DNA of 64,000 nucleotides from Stichopus chloronotus (taxonomy: Eukaryota > Echinodermata > Holothuroidea > Aspidochirotida > Stichopodidae), in the NCBI GenBank assembly GCA_021234535.1, contig CM037839.1:27853475-27917474 (forward strand), read 5' to 3'. Shown here piece after piece: positions 46,901 through 58,900 of the stretch; position 1 is the stretch's first letter; the number at the start of each line of letters is the position of its first letter. The notes under the pieces are model-generated. The model saw only the letters and a list, made by a program, of their open reading frames with translations, searched no databases and was not told the DNA's origin. The position numbers and the translations under genes are program-made.

Positions 46901-49900
46901 CACAGCTCAACATACAACTTAAGCAGTACCAGCACTTTCCACTACGCTTCAACATGAACAGTTTCTATCATAGCGACTAGCTGGCTGATGGCATGAGCTC
47001 GATATTGATTGACCTGCAAATGGAAACCAACGATATTAATCATATCATCTGAAGGACAAACATCTTGAGTTGAAAAAAACACTAGTGAGAATGACCTGAA
47101 AATATTAAGGGATAATATGAACAGCACATATGTCTCATACAGGGAGCAAATCTGGTAGTTCAAGAATGTGGAGCCTATACCAATGACTAAAATGAAGGAA
47201 ACTTCCTAGCTCTTCGTGACTGCCATCATAGTACAAAAAAAACCTTGAACTCAGCTTCTGATACTTTTGAAAGTAAAAGAAAAATTACCAAGAATACATT
47301 TCTCAATCATCAGTCTCCAGCAACTAATCTTCATCATTTCAATGTATAAGAGCTCTAGAAAGCTGTAATGACAGCAAAGAACAAGTGTAACATTCTGAAG
47401 TTAAACTATCCTACCAGCAAGCTATGATTGGGTGACAGTGTCCTAGGATTCACTGTAACCATAGTAATGCCATTGCTATGGTTAAAATGAATACCATCAT
47501 TAATTAAACCAAAGACAGCATTTACAGGATACCCAGACTGCAAACATCAGACCAAGAGGTGAACTGTTATCTAATTAGTTCTCATACTTTGAATCTCTTT
47601 TACATAACTGATATGATCAGCTTTTTAATACCAACTAGCTACACGCACACTGATTATGAAATATTCAAATGTCTCAATAGAGTGATATTGTCCTTGTAAG
47701 CTTATTTGATACTGTTATAGTTAAAATGCCATGTCATCATGACAACATTCAACAAACAGTTTTGTACCGTAGGTTCCTGGGTTAATTCAATAGAAGCAAT
47801 TAAGCAATCACGGCACGACATCACAAACACACAATTGTGTTCAGCACATGCTCTGTTTAACAGGAATTTTAGGCCTTACCCAGTAAAATAATATTTAATT
47901 CAATGTCTTAAAGTTGCTCGAACCACACACAATAACTGCAAAGGGTAAAGAATTTACACAGTCTACTGCACTATACTTCCTGTAAAATTAACAGAGAGCA
48001 AGAATGCATTTGAATTCCACTGACATGACCAGAATGTTAATTTACTGTACACTGTAATGAGCAGCACTGCCCAGTGGCATCGCCAGACTTTTCATTAGGA
48101 GGTGGGGAACACTGGGAGAACAGTTATTGTGCAAGGAGGCACTTCCTGTCACTACTCATGGCGCTGGTGGCACCACCAAACATGCAGTGTGGTGTCCAGT
48201 GAACCTTTGGGCCACTAGTGGGCCCAGGGGCAAAGCTCTGAGCGGCCAGGTGCAAAGCCCCTGGTACAAACAAAATAGAAAACACTACAAGAATGAACAT
48301 CTTTTTAACTCACTCACAACAGCTAGTGTGCACAGTGTCCCCAAATCAATATCCTTTGACCTCCATAAAAAACAAGAGCCCAACAGGCACTGAGGTTCCT
48401 TGCTTTTTGGCGAGAAATTTCCATTGAAAAATTGTAGAATGTTGTGATATGTTCCACAAATGCCCTTTTGGTTAAAGGAAGATATAATATGGTATGATCC
48501 TTTAGGAGTGATGGTTTGAACTTGTGGAAAATATGAACACGTAGGAGACAAGCTGCTTTGAACTGTGACTTCAGAAAGCAATATTCAAGGAACCCCAAAA
48601 TCTGATCAGACAATCTACACTTGATCCTGCGCCTTCCTATGACATTTCATCAAGATTGATAACACGGTTCCCAACTTTTGAAGACAATGCAAATTCAATT
48701 ATTACATACATTCACTGATGGACCCACCACCTTGGCTACCACTGCTGTGTACCAACTTGCCGCCCGACAATTACTTATACCATGATTAACGAACAATGAC
48801 TTTCAATGTTCCCAAATGATTGGAATCTAAAGATAATGCAAATCCAATTATTAAACAATCACTGAAGGACCTCCTTTGCTGCCCTAACACTAAAATAGAC
48901 CAAATCCCATATAGTTATGTGTAACTATAGAACTATCAGTGTGATGCTTTACACTGTAGCCAAAAGTTTGATGACCTTTTGAAAAAACATCAATAATATA
49001 TGTTAGAAGCATTGCAGAAGCATACTGTAATTGAGTTTTTGCTTCATCTTAAAAAACTCTATCCAGATAGCACAAAAGGTCACAAAGGTCACCAAAGGTC
49101 ACAGGGGTCAAATTTCCGAAAAATATGACACATTTTGCCATGACGAACACATTTCTCCATTACAGTAACCTCCTAATGTGTTTTGTTTCTGAGATATAGC
49201 AAAAATAAATTTTAATTGACCTTAAGTAACCTTCAATGTGATCCAATTGACTTTGATTTGAACAAAAATTTAGAGCACCAACTGATCTTACTTGTCCCGA
49301 AATGACACCACATTCAGGTGGACCAATATTAAGTTATTGTGATAGAAAGAAATTCAGTTTTTGCCTCTGCTGACCCCAAATGACCTTTGACATTCACCAA
49401 AAAACAATAGGGCTCACCTTCTCATCATGGTGAATCTCCACACCAAATTTGACACTGATTCGACTTTTCCTTATTGAGTTATCACGTACCACAGCAGTGT
49501 CACAGACACACTCACATGCCAACCTGACTGCATAGGTTCCTTTTGCCAACGAGAGGAACCAAAAACAGGCATGTGTTACTTAATGTGGAAAACCTACAGT
49601 ACTTCCTTCCTGAGATACTCTGTTTATAGTACAAGGCTTTTGTAATTTGACCCATGTTGACCTCAAATGATACAGTAAATACAATAGGGTACTTGTACTC
49701 AATGTGCCTACACCAACATATCAAACTTTCCATCTTGAGATACTGTATTGTTGTTGCAAGAAGGCATTATAATCACAAAATGTACATAACCAGAATGCAG
49801 AGGGGCAGAAAAGGGTAAGAAATTTTGCCACCTACAGTATACCTGATGCCAGTCTGTGTAATGTTAACATACATGTCCATAAAATGATCACACCCATGAG

Positions 49901-52900
49901 TTAAAGACATATCACTGTACTTTAAACACATGATTGCCTGCCCTGTTCATTTTTTTTTTATTAACAAGTCAAATGTTAGAAAGTTTAAGTTTCCATGTAA
50001 ATAAAAGAAAATGCCACTTTCCAGGTAAAATGAGGGTAAGTACAGTAAGATAAAGAAATGACATACTTAGATTTTAGTCAGAAATCCTTATTTTGTAGGT
50101 ACATAATTAGATTAGTATTTACAAATTGCAGGTATTTTATTAGATTCAGTTATTAGAAATTAAACTATAAATACATCAAAGCCTACATAATTCCATAACT
50201 TGCCAGTACCAGTGGAACTTAATCTATTATCAAGATGCAACTATGGGATATATCATACTGTGTACATCAAAAACAACCGAATAGTCATTAATTACATGAC
50301 CCAACAAATTAATCAAAATATACATGTTTCACATACATTGCCAAACTGTTGACATTGATCTCTCCAGATATTTACAATGTATGTTCTTGTCAATTACTTG
50401 TCGTCATTTCGTGACATTTATATATAAGGTGTGTTCCATGTTTCCTGTAAAATCGCATCCAATGAGATGAAGGCGAGTCTGTGGCTAATAAAAACACATG
50501 GATTTAAAAACCAAGCTCACCATGCAAATAATGGCTGTGACAGTAGTACAGGCTCAACATAATTCATACATCAGGTATCACTGTACCTACAACACAGAAA
50601 GCACACAGTGATGCAACAGTGAGGCAATGAGCACATCACTGTGCTCAACATTAGGATTTACTTTAAAAATAGCACTGTACTCTAATAGCACTGTACTCTG
50701 ATAGCACTGTACTCTTACCAGCCACACAACATAAGACATCTCACCAATATGGATGGCCAAAGTTCAATTATCAGGTGTTACATACAACACAACAAAACAT
50801 GGCAGCAGGAAATGAGAAAACAGCAAGACAAGAGAAGGTACCACCAGTCTTGAAAACAACATTCACTGTCAATACATAGTCACAAGCTTTTCCTTTGTAA
50901 CATCACCTCCAATGAGTGTTTCAATAGAGGTTGTTGCAGTGACGTCACCTTCCCCATGGAAATGCCTTGTTGGATGGAAAACAAAGCAACGTGCTTACAT
51001 CATGGCGTACATACGTGCACGCCGCGATGTACCGTATGGTGATGTCATACTGCTTACTACCAACACGTCTGCTTTTTCCTTCATTTGCAGGAAATCAGTG
51101 TAATGTCAGTCCGGGCGTCTTGCCTCTCCGATTCCTACAGCCTAAGGTTACGCAGTTAAAAACCATTTGCCTTCTATGACAGCTTATACAATGAAAAATG
51201 CGAAAATATCATGACACCCACCGTGCAGTGTTACTGAAACAGTATGGTCTGGCACTAGTTACACGAAAGACTGATGCCATCCAGTATGTCGGCGTAACAA
51301 CAGCTGCTAATTATGACGTCACTGCAAAGCCTCTACTGAATGTTTGCACATGGATGATCTATTAATACTGCATTATTTGCCAATTTAATCTGATACTATG
51401 TTTTCACAATTCAATAACTTGTTTAATTTTACTGTCATTATTGAGCAGTGGAAATGAATAAATAAATTCCAATATATTTTACTGATTTGACATTACCAAA
51501 GAGAAGCAAAAAAGCCTGGCTCATCAGCAAAACCACAACACTATGCATACAGTATATCTGCACACTTGACGTTACTGCTACAATACTGAGACGAGGTGAA
51601 AGTGGCAAGCCAGGGAAGGAAAAGGGAATGTCTGAATACCATGTCACCTACAATCTTAGATAAAATTGTTGGGACACTTTGTTGTAAGTTGCAAATATAA
51701 TACCAAATGTTAGGTTAGACAACAACATGAAACCCTGTGCCCCTTTCCAATGTTGCTCTATAGGAGTGAATGTACACTTTGAACGGTCATCCTATAGCCA
51801 ACATTGAAAGGGGGAGCCGGGAGTCCCAAGGTATTTTGTCAAAGGTTGTCTGAGTTTTTTGGGAGCAATTTTGGAGTGAACTGTCGACAGAACATTGCAC
51901 ATTTTTGGACAAGGTGCATCACAAAAATGATTTATCGAGGCCGATGAGTCTAGGGATTGTCAAATTAAAGCATTCTGAATTTCGACTGTGAACATAAGAA
52001 GTTTTACTTTTATTGGGGGTGTATTTGTATATGTTTTTTTTTGAAAACAAGTGATTATGAATGGATAGACTGTTTTATGGTTTTGTATGCAGACAGCAAT
52101 GGTTGAAATAACATTGATGGTCAGCCGTTGCATTACGTTGCAAGAGGAGTGTCACTCAAATTGTAGAATGGTGGTAGGAAACCCAGTTATAAGATATCAT
52201 GAAATAGTGCCACGTTCTACCAATTTGTGTTAGTCAGAACTGTTGATTCAGCTTGATATTATAACAATGGTACATTAGTAAAGGCTGGTTTTTTACATTT
52301 TTTCAGCTACAGTAATTCGAGATTTGTGACTAACAATTTTTACAGTACATGAAGCTGGTAATATATCTAATCTTCACTCTTGTAATCTATGTGATTTTGG
52401 CACAGTTTTGCTTAAATATGCTGATATACATGTTTCTATGTGTTTTGCTTCCAGGGGAATCACTACCACAAGCTTTTGGTAGCTTTCTTGTGCTTCCCCC
52501 AACCATGATTATTAACTGTTGTATATCATCATGTTGATATTGTTTATTGCTTGTTTTTATTTCCATTCTTAAAACTTTTTCTTTTTGTTTCCAATATCAA
52601 ATTGTATAACTTGTTACATATGGTATATAAGGTTGAAATAAATGTTGAGAAAATGAAAAAATGAATGAAATTTTCCAGTCAAAACATTTGGTAGAGCGTG
52701 GGTTTCATTAACTTATACTGTCTGACGCTGTTGTTAGGTCTAAGTCAGTGTGAATCAGCAGGCCGGGGTTCGATTCACAGGTATGACCAGAGTGTCTTTC
52801 ACAGCTCAATTTTTCATTTATCAAGTCAAATGTCCGGTCAACTTCTCATTTTCTATTCATTGACATATAACATAAAGTAGTAATATATAATACAATGCTA

Positions 52901-55900
52901 CAGCTCTGAAAACAAAAATGTGCACTATGAAGTCCATTGAAACTGCTTAAAACTGACTAACATATGGTAGTGCACCATGTACATTACAATAGAATGCGTG
53001 TCACAAGGTCACTATTATATGAATATAAACAAACATCACATCTATTTAATTTGCATTTTTTAGTACCTTCTGCATGATAATAGCACACTTTTTTTCACTC
53101 AGATTAACCTGCAAGTCAAACATAATAGTCATAATATGTAGTTTCTTTAATACCAGACAGCACATTATCACTGTGAACAATTTCAATAAATAACACATAT
53201 ACATCGGTCTTCTTAAATTGACCTGAACTGACTACCAACATTTTACAGGTTGTTTTTGTTTTGTGTTTTCTTTTTTTTTATTTTGGTTCTTCAGTGCCTG
53301 TTTCAATATCAGACTTAATAATGTGGTCTGAAACTGTCAACATAGCTGACCCCTCTTTCAATCAGTAACTCGTGGTTGACTTGGTACTGTATCTGCTGGC
53401 TTACAGTAGAATTATGCTGACAATTATCTGTAATGCTGAAGAGACCATTTTTGAGTTCCTTTCCTTATTCTTCCATACATAATACCAAAATCACATTTCT
53501 AATGAGAGTTAAATCCATCATCCAGCATAGTAAAAATGTTTTCAAGGTTCTGTGAAGTCAAGCAGATTCCACAACTTGCTACATTTGATCTAAAACTTAT
53601 TATTGAAAACAAAAATGATTATTTCAATGAAGCTAAATGCCACTTCATTTCAACAGTCTACCTGTACCATGATGTAAAATTCACCTCCTTGGTAAAGAAA
53701 CAGTTCCCTACCCTTACACACCTAGACTAGTTTTCAACAATACAGTTTTGTTGTATTATATAGTTTGGTCTTCAGTTAAACAGTTCGGTGGCCAGCAAGA
53801 TACACCATGTGTGTTTAAATTTAAATGTTTGCTTGCCAGTGTCTTATGAGTACGGTATGCAGATTAATCTCATCTCATAGTATAGCTTAGGAGAGAGCAT
53901 TTCACTTAAACTATTGCACCCCAGTGAATAAGCAGAATTAATCTCTTGTAATCTGTGCACCATGGAAGTGGAACAACTGCTGGGAAAAAAATATAAAACT
54001 TGCAAAAAGTCCAACATCATGAAGGTATTTGTGCACCAGAGGAATTACTGCCTTTATGAATGGGTTGAATTATGTATTTCTAAATAAGACTGTCGTTGAT
54101 GATGCTATGAAATAATACAATACCCACCCTTTCCTACTGCACATTGCAAGTATACATTATGCTAGTACAGAAAGGCACTATATATTATCATTGGATTGCA
54201 ACAATCAAACACCAACATAGGATGAGTGAGTCTTCATCGACTTCCCAAACCTACTAAGGAGTTCTCAAAGTATGATGTCAGTTGGTCTCTATAAATCATG
54301 TTTTTCACCATAATAGCGTAAGGTGTACAGTATCTTACAAGACACCAGGCACTCCTCACAACTTTTTAATAAATTCAAATGAACACAACAGATTGAAAGG
54401 CAAAGTTTGTCAGTTCCTTTGAGGCATTAATTTGTGCATATGTAGCTTTCCACTATAAATTACCATGTATTCTGGTTTAAGTGACAGCAATGTAGACCCA
54501 GAAAGTCAAAAGCCTTTGTGATTCCTTGCCAAGATCTCAAATGTCTGCAAAGGCAACCTGAAAAATATTTCCCTGCTTAATGGTAGTTCCCTTGGTAAAA
54601 GGTGACCAAAACAAAGTGCTTTGTAAATCTTGATGGGCAGTTGCTAGCAAGTAAGTTGCTAATAAATCTAAAAAGCTATGTTAAGTGATGTTGAATGATT
54701 GTTTGGAGGGGGTTACCAAAAAATGGGCTTATAATAGCTTGCTGAAGAAAATGAGGCCAACTCCTATTTAGCTACATTTATCTGCCATCACTGATCTCCT
54801 TTTTGGCAAGGAGCATTATTCCTCCTACCTTTGATGGTTTTTATCAACTTGTGAGGAGACAGGTAAGTGAGTATTGAAGTAAATACTGTGTTTACATGGT
54901 TTTAAAACTATGTCTTCTCTTGACCTCAAATGACCTTTGACCTCCATAAAAATGACAGACATTACCTACTTATTAAGTGCTACCAATGATAACACTTTGA
55001 AGTTCCAGTAACATTTAGTTGAGGAGATATCTTCCTTTGACTGGTTTTCATACAAGCTCTAGTGACCTCAAACGACCTTTGACCACCATAAAAAGCAATA
55101 GTGATCACCTGCTCACAATGGACTATCAACACACCAATTTGAAGTTCAAGTACCTTTCCCTTCTTGAGATATCGTGTTTACAAGCCAGGGCATCACATAC
55201 ACACTATCACCATCGCCTATAGAGTCCTTGCTGCCTTCGGCAAGCAATCAAAAACAAAAACAAAACAAGTAACAAAACACAGGACTGCTTTAGGAGAAAT
55301 GTGTCACATCTTGCAGAATAACAAATCAAGTGCTAAACACTGTACAGTTATCCAATGGTTGATAGACAAATGAGATCATCTCTGTGCAAACATTCTTTCA
55401 TAATCAGTGAGATAATGATGTAAAGGCTACTGCATGATATATGTCAGACGAACTTAACCATCTCAAACACCATTTGCACATTGGTAGGTATTTTGTACCA
55501 TCAATGGTAAAACCAAAACCACAAGAATGTGAATAGGACATGCTCAATATAGGCCTACTAGGGTATGATTGCAGATCGTATTTTACATAGGGAAACGTAA
55601 GACGCTGTGTAAGTACTAAGAAATGCTTTAACTAGACTTCTATTAAGTTTCTGTTTCCTAGGAAGAAGCGCTGTAAGTTTTAAACTGTTTGATTGTTTTG
55701 TCTACAGTAATGTACTGTACATTCAGTCTGTAATAAGTTATTGCAGTCTGGAGTATTTTTTTTCTGATTTTTCACATATCTCTTGACATATATTACACTT
55801 TCTATAGACACACTTGCATTGATACTACTACAGTGCAATTCATACTTTGTCGTACTTGCTACACACTTTCTGGCCAAGATTTTTGATATAGTGCAGATGG

Positions 55901-58900
55901 TAAAAAGAGGAGGATAATATAGGGCAGGCTTTCAAACTGGGCGATATTCCACAAAGTTCAAAAGTGGAAATGTGGCCTATTGATTCAAAACGTTCCACCT
56001 CACTCCTCCACTGCTGTGCAGTGTGTGAAATGACTATATGCACCAATCATGTCTCGAGAAGCCCTTTTCCGGATGATAGAACATGAGGTGATATCGAGTC
56101 ATACCATCATGGTTAGGGTTTGTTCCTTCAATGAAATCTTATCATGTATGACATCATGTGAAGATTGGCTGCTATATGAAGATACATCATAAATATTCAT
56201 GATATTAATTACATATTCATATTTGTATTGCATCTATATTTATAGTGTTAAAGGTAATTAATCCTTAATTGCAGGTTAATCAAAACACTCAGGGTTTAGC
56301 TGATTATTCATAATGTGGGTAATTAGACACTTGAAATGTGTGAACAGGTTTTGTTTTAATATCATTGTTGTTTTGGTACATAAATGCAAAAATTATGATC
56401 ACATTATTTTGTGATGACTTTTGTATACTCTTGTGATCCCTCATGTAGCACCTTCTCCGATATTTTCAGCAGTCACTTAGAAACCCGAAAACTAGCTTAA
56501 GATGTGAATGTTCGAAAATAGTCACATTAACTTCAGAGAAAAACTCCTTGGAAGCAAAACTTGTGCAAAGAATGAGGATTACAATCATAGTGTGTGTCAA
56601 TATACCACTGCGGTACCACTCAATAGCTTACTAGGGGCCGAACTTGAACCGTGCTTGGCCCACCATTGGGCCAAGGACGGTTCCTCCCTCAGTCCGCTAA
56701 CCTCTACCTGCCAATTTACCGCGACCCACCGACATTGAGCCTCCTTAAGTGCTGAAGTTGGCCTGTCTTTGGACCAACTGTGGCTTGCTTAGTTGTCTCA
56801 TTTTCGGAGTCACTACTTGACTCGAAATTTAAATTAAATAAACCATGCAAAGCTAGTTCAATCAAGAATTCTGTTTTGAAATAGAGGGGGCCATTGGCAA
56901 TACTGAAATTGGAAAGAAAATACACCCACGTGGTCCCTGCAGAGACAAATTGTGAGAAGCACAGCACGTTCTAGAACACTTCCAGGTTCTACATACTTGA
57001 TCTGCCTCAATATAAAAACATATGTATCCAGGGCATTAGCGGACAGAATGTTCACTGTACACATCAGTGTGGATCATGGGGGGTCCTTTTGGTTAGAGAT
57101 GGACAACTCAGAAAAAGTCACCTCCAATTTTTCAAAATGATAAAACCTGCACCTGTATTGAATGGTTAAAATATTAAGCACTGAACACACTTAACTTTCA
57201 AATGTCCACATTGCAGGTTTTACTGTGTTATAGCATAAGGTTGTAGCCATGTGAAGACCACGTATTTTCCATTGATGAATTGAACTGAGGGATAGACTAC
57301 AACATCTGTCATTTACAGAGTTCCTTGTAACTGATGACACCCATGTGCTGGCCACGTGCAGGACCTAGTACGCAGTACTCTAGTCAACTACGTAGGTAAG
57401 GCTAGTCACTTGTCATTAACTGTACCTGCAGTATAGCATCCAAAAATCCTCTTATCTGAATGTGGTGAGCCGCTTACCATTTATTCAGTCAATGAGCTAT
57501 TCTGTTAATATAATTACCTACTTCTTCTAGGCTTAAGTGCACCCCAGTGAAAACCTATTCCTGATCTCAACCATCTTACCAATCAGTATTGTCTGAAAAC
57601 ATTTTGACATTTGATACAGAGTATTTACAATGGTTTTTGATCAGCAAAGTATCTACGCACAGATGACAAAGAAATATATACTAAGTTGGAAACAGCCACA
57701 AAAAGGATGATTTTTATGAAATTATTTAACCATCGTGCATTTTCAAGATACCAACTGAACATCAGCCAATACAATATCTGAGTTTGGATTGAGACATGAC
57801 GATGAGAGGATTCCAACTTATTATGTAAAAGGTGCAAACAAAGTAACGAAGACTGCAAAATTGACGCTACATTTTCAAAGCTTAACTTTGACCAACAATG
57901 CACCAGATATCACTAGAACAGCAATTGGTAAATTCTGAAAAGTACCCCTCACTTTTGGAAATGGATCCACACACATGGCAAGATATACAGTTAACAGTCT
58001 TACATGGTGTATAAATTACAAGACTGATATATTCATCATATGAGGTGTGTAAAGGTTAGGACATGATAAACATCAGGGTTTCCCCTGGTACTCAATTCTG
58101 GAGGTGGCCGCCTCGCAACATTTTAAGAAAATACCGTTATTACCGCCTCACCCGTTTATATGACAGGAAAAAAGTCGGGAAGCAGGAGGCTCCTTCCCGG
58201 GAAATTTTGCGTCTCGCGGGAAATCCGCTTTTGTACTTCTGGCCGTGTTTATATTGTACATACCATGCATAACTTGTTTTGAACATGACATTCGATCACA
58301 GAATGGTAGAGATCACGCATGAGGTTTCCTAAATAGTTACGTCCAAAAATAACTGGTAAATAAATCCATTCAAATGTGTATCCGAAATGCCCCATCCACG
58401 TTCAGTCTTCAACAAAAATTGAAGTAAATTGCTATTCCTGTAATAGAATGCCCATATTTTTTACTCATGATCAATATTTTTCAAGTTATATATGTGAAAA
58501 AAACAACGCTGGCAAATGTTTCCAGAGGATTCTACGTATACCTCATTTACTACATTTAATGTCAATTAAAAAGCATAAGCTTAGGTCTGCCTTAGGCCTG
58601 CCTGCATATGCAAATTATGCTGCAGAATGACAGCTAGCAGACATATCGCAACCCACAGAAATACAAAAATGAACGTTTATAGAACTAAGTCCAAAACCCT
58701 TCACGAAGCCAATAGTCTGCTTCTTCAAACCTTTAGTCTTAACATTTTAAAGTGACTATGATCAATGACCAAAACAATAAAACTCTGAGACCTGCAACTT
58801 ACAAAATGTCGGTTGTTCCCTGTAACATGGAAATATGAATTTCCAGGGTGGTTAGGCTATTCAGTATACACCCACTGTTAGGATATGATTACTTAAAATT

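Noticed and set aside
46942..47163. Possible extra FAF1 exon after an ATTTGCAG acceptor (minus strand)
   Set aside because: The frame soon hits a stop, does not resemble FAF1, and exon 1 already joins exon 2 in the right phase.
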